64,000 nucleotides of DNA from Chloroflexota bacterium (GCA_014360825.1 JACIWT010000001.1:239783-303782), one strand, 5' to 3'. Positions 1 to 8,741 are shown, numbered from the stretch's first letter. Notes: generated by a model from the letters alone, not told the origin. Numbers and translations are program-made.

Positions 1-145
1 AAGCCAGTTCACGCTCCAGCGCTTGGATGTATGGCGTGAAAAGTTCATCACGTCCGGCATATGAGTTGAAGTCGCAGTAGGCGCACTTGGCGCGACAAAA
101 GGGGATATGAACGTAGAGACCTATTGGGTTCACCCTGTTATCCAT
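1..145 (-). CDS. hemW: HemW-like radical SAM protein, N-terminal part only
   Basis: The minus strand from 145 gives a Met followed by GLYVHIPFCRAKCAYCDF, the opening strand and CX3CX2C iron-sulfur motif of the HemW/coproporphyrinogen-III-oxidase-like radical SAM family. The gene runs off the left edge after 48 residues, so the C-terminal domain cannot be checked. Its ATG (143-145) lies upstream of the stop of yqeB (138-140), an 8-base overlap that points to translational coupling in one minus-strand operon. HemW is known as a heme chaperone; true HemN-type oxidases share this motif, so the exact role is inferred from the short N-terminus, which lacks the longer HemN leader. Confidence 0.75.
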   Translation of the reverse strand, partial: MDNRVNPIGLYVHIPFCRAKCAYCDFNSYAGRDELFTPYIQALERELA

Positions 146-968
146 CAAGCCGACCTAGGCCGCTTCCGCGAGAGAAGAGCACCGCACCAATGGCCTCCAA
201 TACTCCTCCACCGATTGCCCGGGCTTTGTCGGAAATCGAATAGCAATACTCTACCTTACCTCGGGGGTCCACGTCGCCCACTTTCTCGCCGCGCTGTACC
301 TCCAGATCATCGTGCAATAAGCCTCGTATCACACCGGAGACCCCGGCGACGACCGGCTGTCCTGCTACCTCACCCACGACATCTGATTTGGACACCTGGT
401 CTCCAATGCGACGCACCGCACGGAAGATACCATCTGTTGGTGCCCAGATGACGCGCTCTCGTTCATAACCCATTACTGGTCGCGGCACGCCAGTGTTAGG
501 CTCGGCTGTCCCTATGGTGATCACGCGACCCAGGTTATGCCCCCCTGCTGTCTCGATCACTGCGTGGACATCGCGCCCGGCTTCAAACCCGGGTCCCAGA
601 CCAATCACTACTGGCGCATCGGTCATCGTTGTCCCTAAGTTGCGTTTCGCCATCCGTGCATCTACTAACACGTCAGGTTGTAGTACCGGGATGAGTGTTC
701 CATCGGGATCCACAGCCACCGGCACAATGTTTTCCACGAGCAGGTTTTGTATCTCTGACAAATCTTTGGCCTGTCGGGCTCGCACGCCCTCGACGGTGAT
801 CTCGCCCTCATAGACTGCCGAGGCAAAGGCCACAGCACGCCGAATAGCCCTTGGTTGTGGCAACTCTGTGATGACAACGCGCATACCGACACGGTACAAG
901 CGGTGGGCCACACCAGTTGCCAAATCGCCCCCACCGCGGATCAGCACAAGTAGGCGATGGACTGACAT
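138..968 (-). CDS. yqeB: YqeB-family protein (EF2563 type, selenium-dependent molybdenum hydroxylase system)
   Basis: A 276-residue protein that begins with a Rossmann-like segment RGGGDLATGVAHRLYR and continues with the family-typical stretch IRRAVAFASAVYEGEITVEG. This is the EF2563/YqeB family, found genomically with selenium-dependent molybdenum hydroxylases and thought to act in maturation of their cofactor; the biochemical step is not firmly known. Later GLGPGFEAG and VIETAGGHNLGRV motifs are intact and the length is normal. The gene is followed with overlap by the hemW-like gene and preceded by a possible small ORF whose stop is one base from this ATG. A sigma70-like promoter lies about 180 bases upstream. 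No hydroxylase or selD is visible in the window. Confidence 0.85.
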   Translation of the reverse strand: MSVHRLLVLIRGGGDLATGVAHRLYRVGMRVVITELPQPRAIRRAVAFASAVYEGEITVEGVRARQAKDLSEIQNLLVENIVPVAVDPDGTLIPVLQPDVLVDARMAKRNLGTTMTDAPVVIGLGPGFEAGRDVHAVIETAGGHNLGRVITIGTAEPNTGVPRPVMGYERERVIWAPTDGIFRAVRRIGDQVSKSDVVGEVAGQPVVAGVSGVIRGLLHDDLEVQRGEKVGDVDPRGKVEYCYSISDKARAIGGGVLEAIGAVLFSRGSGLGRLDG

Positions 969-969
969 A

Positions 970-1140
970 TCACGTTACCCCCTGTATCAGGGTCAGACCC
1001 CCTACAGAAATATTGGCTGCTTTATCGTAAAGCATTACCTCCATCTTGGCTGCAGTATCAGGGCCAAATGGTAGGTGGCACTGCCGCCAAAATTGTGGGT
1101 ATACGACCTGTGCAGAACCTTCTTTCTCCATTTGCGTCAT
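970..1140 (-). CDS. possible 56-residue leader or small protein upstream of yqeB
   Basis: An open frame of 56 codons reads from ATG at 1140 to TGA at 970-972, leaving a single base before the yqeB ATG. The product starts MTQMEKEGSAQVVY and ends GLTLIQGVT; I recognise no domain, signal peptide or membrane segment. The best promoter upstream would start transcripts about two bases before this ATG, so it would be translated leaderless, or from the second Met (1131). The tight junction with yqeB supports real translation, but the length is within chance for a GC-rich genome. Confidence 0.4.
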   Translation of the reverse strand: MTQMEKEGSAQVVYPQFWRQCHLPFGPDTAAKMEVMLYDKAANISVGGLTLIQGVT

Positions 1141-1148
1141 CAGTAAAA

Positions 1149-1176
1149 ATTATAGCCATTGCGGTAGGTGCGGCAA
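1149..1176 (-). promoter_or_regulatory. sigma70-like promoter for the yqeB operon
   Basis: On the minus strand TTGCCG (1171-1176), a 16-base spacer and a perfect TATAAT (1149-1154). Transcription would start near 1142. The rest of the 969-1347 interval holds only the small ORF and the divergent promoter of the nfi gene. Confidence 0.6.
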
Positions 1177-1221
1177 AACGTAGTCGGGGGTTGGGGAGAG
1201 AGTAACAAATGCAGCGTCTGA

Positions 1222-1250
1222 TTGCCAATCCCTTTCTTTTGTGCTACTAT
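1222..1250 (+). promoter_or_regulatory. sigma70-like promoter for nfi
   Basis: TTGCCA (1222-1227), a 17-base spacer and TACTAT (1245-1250), with TGC directly before the -10 box (extended -10). Transcription would begin near 1257, giving a leader of about 90 bases before the ATG at 1348. The site argues against any start at 1222. Confidence 0.5.
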
Positions 1251-1347
1251 TAAGTTAAGTGGTGAAGTGCTGAAAAGATTCAGGCGTGAAGAAAGCCGTG
1301 AGTTTTCGACTGTAACGGCGAAGGATGAGATCTGGGGCATATATACT

Positions 1348-2037
1348 ATGAAAGTTGTCGAACTGCACCGCTGGGATGTGACCCCGCAGGAGGCGATTGC
1401 TATCCAGAATGAACTTCGAGATCGCATTTCTCTGCGCGACGAATGGGGTTCTGTACACTATGTGGCTGGTGTAGATGTGAACACCGCCGGAAGCACAGCG
1501 CAAGCGGCGATTGTGGTGTTGCGCTACCCAGACCTACAACTGGTGGATTGGGCTACCTCGCAGGTGCCACTTTCTTTCCCTTATGTGCCCGGGCTTCTGG
1601 CCTTCCGCGAAGCGCCGGCGATTCTCGAGGCAGTGCGCCAATTGGGGGTAGAGCCAGATTTGCTTATTTTTGACGGCCAAGGTTACGCTCATCCACGTCG
1701 GCTGGGTATTGCCAGCCACGTGGGTTTAGTGCTGGACAAGCCCTCCATCGGCTGTGCCAAATCGCGTCTGTGCGGAGTGTACACGGAACCTGGCCCACAG
1801 CGCGGCGAATACAGTTTCCTGACCGATCATGGCGAAACCATTGGTGTTGCTCTGCGCACCCGAGAGAACACGGCCCCGGTATTCGTTTCGGTAGGGCACA
1901 AAGTGAGCCTGGAGTCTGCTATCGCCTGGGTGCTGCGCTGTTGCACGGGCTACCGCCTGCCAGAGACGACGCGCTGGGCGCACAAAGTGGCTGGGGGTGA
2001 AAAACCACCTCAGGCAAGGCAAGAACGGCTATTGTGA
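1348..2037 (+). CDS. nfi: endonuclease V (deoxyinosine 3'-endonuclease)
   Basis: A 229-residue protein with the endonuclease V signatures: AGVDVN carrying the first catalytic Asp, the active-site motif FDGQGYAHPRRLGIASHVG, and the downstream GCAKSRLCG and VSVGHKVSL segments. The family cuts DNA one nucleotide 3' of deoxyinosine to start repair of deaminated adenine, using a divalent metal held by acidic residues. The frame is open further upstream, but that region contains the promoter and lacks family similarity, so ATG 1348 is chosen although its ribosome site is weak. The stop overlaps the start of the sirtuin gene, so the two are probably co-translated. Confidence 0.9.
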   Translation: MKVVELHRWDVTPQEAIAIQNELRDRISLRDEWGSVHYVAGVDVNTAGSTAQAAIVVLRYPDLQLVDWATSQVPLSFPYVPGLLAFREAPAILEAVRQLGVEPDLLIFDGQGYAHPRRLGIASHVGLVLDKPSIGCAKSRLCGVYTEPGPQRGEYSFLTDHGETIGVALRTRENTAPVFVSVGHKVSLESAIAWVLRCCTGYRLPETTRWAHKVAGGEKPPQARQERLL

Positions 2038-2792
2038 TGACCCACGAACGAGATGTACAACGCGCTGCTGACCTCCTCCGCGCTGCCAATCATGTGGTGG
2101 CTCTTACTGGCGCGGGTATGAGCACGCCTTCGGGACTTCCTGATTTCCGCAGCCCCCACTCTGGTCTGTGGGAGAAGGACGACCCGATGGTAGTTGCTTC
2201 TATCTACGGTTTCCGTGTCAACCCGCGTGCATTTTATGATTGGCTGCGCCCATTGGTTATGACCATGCGCCAGGCACAACCGAATCCCGCTCACCTGGCT
2301 TTGGCACGATTAGAAAGGGCTGGTCAACTAGCGGCCATTATCACCCAGAATATTGACGGCTTACATCAATCCGCTGGTTCACAGCGAGTGCTTGAACTTC
2401 ATGGTTCTATGCGTACAGCGAGTTGTACGCGTTGCGGGCGAGGGATTTCTGGCGAACAACTAGCGGCACGTCTTCTTCAAAGCGAGGATGTCCCACGCTG
2501 TGAGAAATGTGGTGGTATCTTGAAACCTGATGTGGTACTTTTCGGCGAATTGCTGCCCCAATGGGTGCTTCTCGAAGCCCAGGGGGAAGCGGAGAAGTGT
2601 GACGTGATGCTGGTTGTTGGATCCTCACTGACCGTGACGCCTGCCGCTGACCTGCCGTTCACGGCACGCCAGCATGGGGCAGAGATCATCATTGTGAACG
2701 CTCAGCCGACCTATATGGATGCCCACTCCGCAGTGGTCATCCACGATGATTTAGCCACGGTAGTGCCACAAATTGTGGACCTAGCGATGTAG
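2037..2792 (+). CDS. cobB: Sir2-family NAD-dependent protein deacylase
   Basis: About 251 residues with the sirtuin motifs in order: ALTGAGMSTPSGLPDFRS (NAD loop), TQNIDGLHQSAG, the catalytic His in ELHGSM, two zinc-binding Cys pairs (CTRC and CEKC), then KPDVVLFGE and VVGSSLTVTPAADL. It removes acyl groups from lysines while consuming NAD; the ALTGAGMS/FRSP context fits the general bacterial CobB/SirTM group. ATG 2037 overlaps the nfi stop by one base; a GTG at 2034 directly before it is an alternative. No partner substrate enzyme is identifiable from context, although deacylases often act on acyl-CoA enzymes such as those further downstream. Confidence 0.92.
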   Translation: MTHERDVQRAADLLRAANHVVALTGAGMSTPSGLPDFRSPHSGLWEKDDPMVVASIYGFRVNPRAFYDWLRPLVMTMRQAQPNPAHLALARLERAGQLAAIITQNIDGLHQSAGSQRVLELHGSMRTASCTRCGRGISGEQLAARLLQSEDVPRCEKCGGILKPDVVLFGELLPQWVLLEAQGEAEKCDVMLVVGSSLTVTPAADLPFTARQHGAEIIIVNAQPTYMDAHSAVVIHDDLATVVPQIVDLAM

Positions 2793-2829
2793 CCTTCTCT
2801 CTTTCATTTTCCACAAGTGAGGCGGCACC

Positions 2830-5800
2830 ATGACCATAAAAGACTGGCTGCGGGTGTGCGCTATCGTAATAGTCCTGACAGTGCTCGCCACTCGAATCGA
2901 ACCCATAACGCTGGCTCAGGGGCAAGCCTGTGGAGCGACTGGTACCGTGCGCGACCTGACAACCGGTCAGATCATCGCAGGAGCCACGGTCTTTGTTGGT
3001 GGTGAGCAGGTTACGACCGATGCGGCAGGCCGGTATCGGCTGTTTCTCTCGCCTGGTGTCTATGAGATTCGCGCTCGAGCCAACGGCTACATCGGCATGT
3101 CGCAGACCCGCCAGCGGATCGAGGCTGGGACGTTTACTGAAGTGAACTTTGATATGGTCCTCCAATCACCCTCTGCCGAGCAGCAGGCTCGTATTGACGA
3201 GATCCTGCGTCAGCAAAGCCAACAGGCTGGTCAAGACGAATTGGCAGTTGCCAGAGAGCGGGGGTTCGCCCTTTCCACAGCCACTCGGGTCCCAGAGACT
3301 ATCCCCGTTCTGATGCCCGACGGAACAGTGGTAGTTATGCCGATGGACGAGTATCTCAAGGGCGTCGTGCCTTATGAGATCGGACCCTACGCCCCCATGG
3401 AGGCCTTGCGTGCCCAGGCTGTCGCCGCCCGAGGTTATGCTACCACCCGCGTGGAGGGCGGGGTGCCCATTTGCACCACAACGCTCTGCCAGGTGTGGAA
3501 ACCAACACACTACGAAACCACGGACGCCGCTGTGGATAGCACCCACGGGGTAGCCGCATTCTATGGTAGTAACATAATCCGGGCCTTTTTCTTTGGTCAC
3601 TGTGACGGACACACCCGTAACGTGGAAACAGTGTGGGGAGGAAGCCCAATCCCTTATTTGCGCTCGGTGCAATGCCCCTGCGGGTTCACCCACCTGTGGG
3701 GACATGGCGTTGGCATGTGTCAAGAAGGGGCAAAGGTACTGGCCGACCAAGGTTGGAGTTATCAGGATATCCTGCGGCATTATTACACTGGTATCACGAT
3801 CCCGCCGATCTATGCCCCTACTCTGAGTGAGGGGAGCGTCACCCCATCCATTGGTAGCCCGGAAACGCTTTTCACCTTCGCTGTGACCTATCGCGACGCC
3901 GATGGCGATCCGCCCGCCCGCGCCACGGTGTACATAAACGGCGTCTCCTATGCCATGACCAGAGAGTCCGGCACTTTCACAGGTGGAGCACGTTATGTGT
4001 ATCGCACTACCCTCCCGGCGGGAGAACACAACTATTCATTTGGCTTTGAGGATGGCTATTCCGGTCCCGTGAATCTACCCGCCGCGGGCACATTCTCCGG
4101 CCCAAGCGTGCGCGACCAAGGACTAAACGATCCCACCCCTGTGCCTACCCCTACGCCTGGACCAAACCAGACCGTCGCTCGGCAGTGGAGTCAGACCAGT
4201 CTCGCAGATTGGGAGGGTGGTGACTTCATGAACGTTGCGCTGACCGATCATGAAGATGGTGCATTGGTGTTAACTCCGGGCTCTCTCCAAGGCAGTTACA
4301 CCTCCGTTGCTCACCGGACCGATATCACTTTCGTCGCCATCGGCTCGACTTGGTTGGGCGATTTTCCAGCGGAGACGACCTTCGCGCTGGAACTGCGGAC
4401 TAGCACAGATAGCATCTCCTGGTCGCCATGGTATCCAGTAGCGATAGACGATGCCGAGGGTGCAGGCGGGGGCCCGCTTTACGGAAATCTCATTTTCACG
4501 GCAGGGCAATGGGTGCAATATCGTGTCCGCCTTACGCGCGCGACACCGCAGACTACTTCTCCTCGGCTGCGTTCGCTGACGTTAGTATGTATTGATTCGA
4601 CCCGTGGACCAACTTCCGCTGAGGCCGAGGCCCAAATGCGGGCCCGCATTGCTGCCAGTGAACTACCTATTATCTCACGTGCAGAGTGGGGCGCGGACGA
4701 AAGTCTGATGACATGGCCGCCGGAATATCGCATTCCTCGCGTATTCATCGTTCATCACACTGTTACCGCCAATAACGACCCTAATCCGGCAGCGACTGTG
4801 CGCGCTATTTATTACTATCATGCTGTTACCCGGGGGTGGGGGGACATTGGCTACAACTACCTGATTGATCAGGACGGGCGTATCTATGAGGGCCGTTATG
4901 GTGGGGAGGGAGTAGTAGGCGCGCACGCCAAGCAATACAATTGGGGCAGTATCGGCGTGGCCATGATGGGCAACTACGACGAGGTTGCTGTGCCCAGTCT
5001 CTTGAAGTCAGCATTGGCGGAGCTGATCGCCTGGAAGGGCAATCACCATTTTATCAACCCCGTGGGTAGTACGTATTTCATTGATCGGACTTTTCCCAAT
5101 GTCATGGGCCACCGCGACTGTGCCGCGACCACCTGCCCAGGCTCCTATGGCTACGCCATCTTGCCTGAAGTACGCCAACGCGCCCTATCACGGATGCTGG
5201 AGTTGCCGCCCAACACGCGAGTCTCTGCACCCGTTGAAGGCGCATCGCTGAGCGGCGTGGTACAAGTCGAGGCTGACGGCAGTCCGGCGGTGACGGCGAT
5301 CGACTTCTACATAGATGGGGAGTATCAGGCCAACGATAATACCGCGCCATTCACTTGGAAATGGAACACTGTCCGCCACAGTGAGGGCAACCACACTTTG
5401 GCTGTGTTGGCGCGGACGAATGCGGGGCTCACTGCCTGGCACGAAATTAACGTGCGCGTGGATCACACGCCGCCGTCTGGTTCTATCACCACACCGATGT
5501 TCAGCAATACCTCGTTCGTTACCCTGAACTTGGCAGCAAGTGGCGCGACGCAAATGATGTTCAGCAATGGCTGGCATTGGGAAGGCGAGGAACTCTCCCA
5601 TCAGCCGGGTGCCGGGCAAGAGATCGCCGACCCTGCGGCGCGGAACGGACGAGCGTGGCAGGGACGGGCAGGAGTGGATGCTTCTGGCTGGTGGTATGGG
5701 CCGTACTACAAAACCTTGCCCACTGGCGCTTCCTACCGGACTTATTACCGGCTGAAGGTGGGGAATAATGCCAGTCCGCAAACGGTGGCGATAATAGATG

Positions 5801-7440
5801 TAACCGACGACTTCGGGCAACACACCTACGCAGAACAAGCCTTGACCGGTGACGATTTTTCTGCCCCGCTCACTTACGTGGAGCCGTACCTCGACTTCTG
5901 GTACTCCAGAGTGGACGATTACGGCCTGGAGACGCGAACCTTTTTCTGTGGCGTGACCGATCTGTATCTGGACGACGTGTGGATTTTCCGTGCGCCGGTG
6001 GGTTATGCCACTACCTGGCAGTGGAGGCTTGGCGACGCTGATGGTCCCTACACCGTTTCGGCCCGCTTCGCCGATGAGGCGGGCAACCTCTCGTCTATCT
6101 ATAGTGCCACGGTTACACTGGACCAGACTGCGCCGGAGTGGGTGTCCTGGGATGGAACAAGTGCATTTGTCAGGGATGTCACGTCGGGTTTGCGCGTCGC
6201 CAGTGCTGAATACTCGCTCTCTGCTGATGGTGGAAGTACGTGGGGCGACTGGGCCAGGGCGATCATCACTGCCACCGAGGGAACCACAGCGACAGTGCCA
6301 GTGAGCGGCAATTATGGCACCGCAAATCGAGTGCGCTTTCGCATCGAGGATCGGGCCGGCAATACCAGTGAGAGCCCGCCATATATGCTGGGGAGTGGTC
6401 CCACGCCCACCGCGACGGCAACACCACTATCCTCGCCTACACCGACCCCTACCACCCCGCGTACCGTAACCCCGACCCCAACGGTGAGTCCGACACCGAC
6501 GCCTCTGGTGGGTGACGTGTGGGGATGGGTAACGCTGCAAGGGCGCATGAATCATGCTGGTACACATATAGAAGTGGGGGATCTGGCGACAGATGTCTCG
6601 GACCCGAGTGGCCTGTTCGTTTTACCTGGTGTGCCGGTCGGCTATTATACCGTGCGGGCCACTATGCCAGGGTATCTTGCTGCCTGGCGCGATCTCGAGG
6701 TGAGTGCGGGACAACTGGTGCGTTTACCCGATGTCATGCTCCTCGGCGGCGATGCCAACGGCGATTGTCGAGTCAACATCTTCGATTTAGTTATTGTGGC
6801 CAGTGACCCGGCTTGGACGGGCGATTCATGCGAACCAAGAGACCCACATGCCGATATCAATGGCGATGGTTGCGTTAATATCTTTGATTTGGTGCTAGTA
6901 GGCCTCAACTACGACTGTGTCTGCCCCAGCCCTTGGGGCACTGGGGGTGAGGCCACGTCAGCTGCTCCTGAAATTGTTCACATCTCACTCCGTCCAGAGA
7001 GAACGCACGTGCGCCCAGGTGAAAGTGTCACAGTGGATGTAGTGGCGGAGGACGCTGTGGCTCTGTATGGGGCTGAGATGACCCTGCGCACCGACTCGAC
7101 ATCACTGCAGATGGTGAGCATCGAGCCCGGACGTAAAGATGCGTTTGTCGCGTATCAGATGTGCGGTGCAGACCGAGCGTCGCTGGTGTATACTTTGCTC
7201 GCGCCGGCCACACCAATGGATGGCGAAGTAGTGTTAGCGCGAGTTACCCTCGAGGCGTTGACAGAGGGAAACGTATCCGTAGCAGTAGAACGGATAGTGC
7301 TGGTGGATAGGAGCGCACAGAAGGTGCCTGTTCAGGAGGATCTCTGGATCGGGCCACCATCGCCCCATGTAGTGTACCTGCCCATTCTGTTGCAGGATGC
7401 GGGGGAGGGATCTAACCCCATTTTATATATACGGCGTTAA
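2830..7440 (+). CDS. giant secreted SpoIID/PGRP-amidase protein with dockerin and cohesin-like domains
   Basis: A 1536-residue exported protein. Residues 1-30 form a signal peptide. A carboxypeptidase-regulatory-like repeat follows (about 33-115), then a SpoIID/LytB domain (about 155-325) with YLKGVVPYEIG, ALRAQAVAARGYA and HGVGMCQEGA. After a PT-rich linker (about 435) and a beta domain comes an amidase/PGRP domain (about 612-785) with zinc-ligand candidates His642/His643, His761 and Cys769. Further Ig-like domains, a second PT linker (about 1190-1227) and another regulatory-like repeat lead to a type I dockerin (two Ca-binding repeats, DANGDCRVNIFDL near 1308 and DINGDGCVNIFDL near 1342) and a cohesin-like region (about 1380-1510). 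The C-terminus carries VYLPILL, resembling the tails of many Anaerolineae secreted proteins. Both catalytic types cut peptidoglycan in their families; assembly through dockerin and cohesin is inferred. Confidence 0.85.
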   Translation: MTIKDWLRVCAIVIVLTVLATRIEPITLAQGQACGATGTVRDLTTGQIIAGATVFVGGEQVTTDAAGRYRLFLSPGVYEIRARANGYIGMSQTRQRIEAGTFTEVNFDMVLQSPSAEQQARIDEILRQQSQQAGQDELAVARERGFALSTATRVPETIPVLMPDGTVVVMPMDEYLKGVVPYEIGPYAPMEALRAQAVAARGYATTRVEGGVPICTTTLCQVWKPTHYETTDAAVDSTHGVAAFYGSNIIRAFFFGHCDGHTRNVETVWGGSPIPYLRSVQCPCGFTHLWGHGVGMCQEGAKVLADQGWSYQDILRHYYTGITIPPIYAPTLSEGSVTPSIGSPETLFTFAVTYRDADGDPPARATVYINGVSYAMTRESGTFTGGARYVYRTTLPAGEHNYSFGFEDGYSGPVNLPAAGTFSGPSVRDQGLNDPTPVPTPTPGPNQTVARQWSQTSLADWEGGDFMNVALTDHEDGALVLTPGSLQGSYTSVAHRTDITFVAIGSTWLGDFPAETTFALELRTSTDSISWSPWYPVAIDDAEGAGGGPLYGNLIFTAGQWVQYRVRLTRATPQTTSPRLRSLTLVCIDSTRGPTSAEAEAQMRARIAASELPIISRAEWGADESLMTWPPEYRIPRVFIVHHTVTANNDPNPAATVRAIYYYHAVTRGWGDIGYNYLIDQDGRIYEGRYGGEGVVGAHAKQYNWGSIGVAMMGNYDEVAVPSLLKSALAELIAWKGNHHFINPVGSTYFIDRTFPNVMGHRDCAATTCPGSYGYAILPEVRQRALSRMLELPPNTRVSAPVEGASLSGVVQVEADGSPAVTAIDFYIDGEYQANDNTAPFTWKWNTVRHSEGNHTLAVLARTNAGLTAWHEINVRVDHTPPSGSITTPMFSNTSFVTLNLAASGATQMMFSNGWHWEGEELSHQPGAGQEIADPAARNGRAWQGRAGVDASGWWYGPYYKTLPTGASYRTYYRLKVGNNASPQTVAIIDVTDDFGQHTYAEQALTGDDFSAPLTYVEPYLDFWYSRVDDYGLETRTFFCGVTDLYLDDVWIFRAPVGYATTWQWRLGDADGPYTVSARFADEAGNLSSIYSATVTLDQTAPEWVSWDGTSAFVRDVTSGLRVASAEYSLSADGGSTWGDWARAIITATEGTTATVPVSGNYGTANRVRFRIEDRAGNTSESPPYMLGSGPTPTATATPLSSPTPTPTTPRTVTPTPTVSPTPTPLVGDVWGWVTLQGRMNHAGTHIEVGDLATDVSDPSGLFVLPGVPVGYYTVRATMPGYLAAWRDLEVSAGQLVRLPDVMLLGGDANGDCRVNIFDLVIVASDPAWTGDSCEPRDPHADINGDGCVNIFDLVLVGLNYDCVCPSPWGTGGEATSAAPEIVHISLRPERTHVRPGESVTVDVVAEDAVALYGAEMTLRTDSTSLQMVSIEPGRKDAFVAYQMCGADRASLVYTLLAPATPMDGEVVLARVTLEALTEGNVSVAVERIVLVDRSAQKVPVQEDLWIGPPSPHVVYLPILLQDAGEGSNPILYIRR

Positions 7441-7479
7441 TACTGTCTCAAAAGGTCGGGACTGCAAACACGGACTTAG

Positions 7480-7842
7480 GTGGCGACTAAGACATTGTGG
7501 ATCAAGGAAGAATATCTGGCGGAAATACTAGGTGGGCGCAAAACGGTGGAGGTTCGCGTCGGCTACCCTAATATCATGCGCCTGGTGCCAGGCGATACAT
7601 TGCTTCTCAATGATCGGTATGAAGCCCGCGTTCTACGCGTTGCCCACTACGCGAATTTCGCTGAACTCCTCGCCCATGAAGATGTGGAATCCATCGCTCC
7701 AGGCCTGACCAGCGAAGAACTGGCAGCCATTCTCCATCAAATTTACCCGCCAGAGAAAGAGGCATTAGGCGCGGTGGCATTGGAATTGGCTGTGAACAAG
7801 CCAGAGGAACACGAACGACAGCCATCTGATACAAACACATAG
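7480..7842 (+). CDS. ASCH/PUA-like domain protein
   Basis: A 120-residue protein starting at GTG. The pattern WIKEEYLAEILGGRKTVEVR, then a PGDTLLLNDRYEARVLRV beta segment and a helical FAELLAHEDVESIAPG stretch, fits the ASCH fold, a PUA-related beta barrel seen in RNA-binding and co-activator proteins. The length is normal for the family. It lies 39 bases after the cell-wall hydrolase gene and converges on the aldolase-like gene. Ligand and role are unknown; nucleic acid or nucleotide binding is family-level inference. Confidence 0.7.
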   Translation: MATKTLWIKEEYLAEILGGRKTVEVRVGYPNIMRLVPGDTLLLNDRYEARVLRVAHYANFAELLAHEDVESIAPGLTSEELAAILHQIYPPEKEALGAVALELAVNKPEEHERQPSDTNT

Positions 7843-7865
7843 GGCTTCTCAGAACAATGGTGATT

Positions 7866-8531
7866 CTACAGTCCTGCTTGTTTGATGATCTCCACTGCCT
7901 CGGCGGGCAATGTAGTAGGTATGCGCTGGAGTAGATGGCTGATCACCATAACATAGGCGATTTCCTCTAAGGCCTCTGCGCGTTCCACTGCCTGCTCGAT
8001 CGTGCTGCCCACCGCCACGGCACCGTGGTTGAGCAACAACAGAGCAGGTGCATTGCCAATGGCATCTGCAACCAAGAGCCCCATATCCACAAGACCCGAG
8101 GGGTCGTATTGCACACGAGGGATATCAGCGAAGGGAATAGAATCCATGGTGATGGGCAGGATTGGCACTTGACAAATGCCTGTGACAATGGTCATTGGAC
8201 CGTGGCTTATCACGATGGACTCTACATCAGGGCGGGCGGCATAGATTCTCAAATGAATGTTGGTGTCAAGTGGAGGTTTGCGGCGTTTACCCAGGATATC
8301 ACCCCCAGGTGTGATCTGCCATACCGAATCGGGGGCGATTCTCATGCGGTTGAAACCCGGTGGCGTGATGAGAAAGCCTGCACCTTCGGGCAGACGGACG
8401 CTGATCGCACCACCGCCTGCACCGATGATCCCAGAGTCCACAAGTTCTCCAGCAGCAGCCATTAGTTTTTCATGCAATGTGTCCAAAGTACCTCCCATGA
8501 GGTAACGAAATGCGTCCGCATCTTTCTGCAC
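7866..8531 (-). CDS. class II aldolase/adducin-fold protein with altered active site
   Basis: A 221-residue protein starting at GTG (or ATG 8498). The class II aldolase/adducin fold is visible in GAGGGAISVRL, GFLITPPGFN, HLRIYAARPDV and LLLNHGAVAVG. Compared with L-fuculose-phosphate aldolase, the catalytic Glu position is Asp89, the first zinc His is Ile108, and the phosphate-binding Asn of the SGNISVR loop is Ala. His110 and His169 remain. It may therefore be a metal-poor or repurposed member rather than a sugar-phosphate aldolase. It is transcribed away from the radical SAM gene and has no sugar-kinase neighbour. The frame and length are intact, so it does not look like a decaying gene. 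Confidence 0.75.
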   Translation of the reverse strand: MQKDADAFRYLMGGTLDTLHEKLMAAAGELVDSGIIGAGGGAISVRLPEGAGFLITPPGFNRMRIAPDSVWQITPGGDILGKRRKPPLDTNIHLRIYAARPDVESIVISHGPMTIVTGICQVPILPITMDSIPFADIPRVQYDPSGLVDMGLLVADAIGNAPALLLLNHGAVAVGSTIEQAVERAEALEEIAYVMVISHLLQRIPTTLPAEAVEIIKQAGL

Positions 8532-8556
8532 TGATGGTACTATTATGCGAAGGTTC

Positions 8557-8584
8557 GTACAGTGTACATTTACATTGTAACACT
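8557..8584. promoter_or_regulatory. palindromic operator candidate before the aldolase-like gene
   Basis: GTACAGTGTAC (8557-8567) is a perfect 11-base palindrome and overlaps a looser inverted repeat AGTGTACA...TGTAACACT reaching 8584. On the minus strand it lies just upstream of a CATAAT -10-like hexamer (8542-8547), where a regulator could bind. No regulator gene is adjacent. Confidence 0.3.
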
Positions 8585-8741
8585 ATTAGGCGGGCATGTC
8601 AATCCCCTTTTCGGTGAACAAATTGTATCCCTTCTTGTAACCCTCTTGTTCCTTTGCAGGCTACGGTTGTAACCAAGAAGATACCTTTTGGCAGCATCCG
8701 CTCGTTGTATATCGTTGTGCTGGTGTGAATCCAGCGCATCT

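Noticed and set aside
1222..1347. Longer N-terminus for endonuclease V
   Set aside because: The upstream part covers the promoter and shows no family similarity.
3166..4029. 287-residue minus-strand frame
   Set aside because: Mirror of the SpoIID region of the large secreted protein, with no independent signals.
4130..4170. PTPTP-coding repeats as tandem DNA repeats
   Set aside because: These, and the similar stretch at 6400-6510, are degenerate at the DNA level and simply encode flexible linkers.
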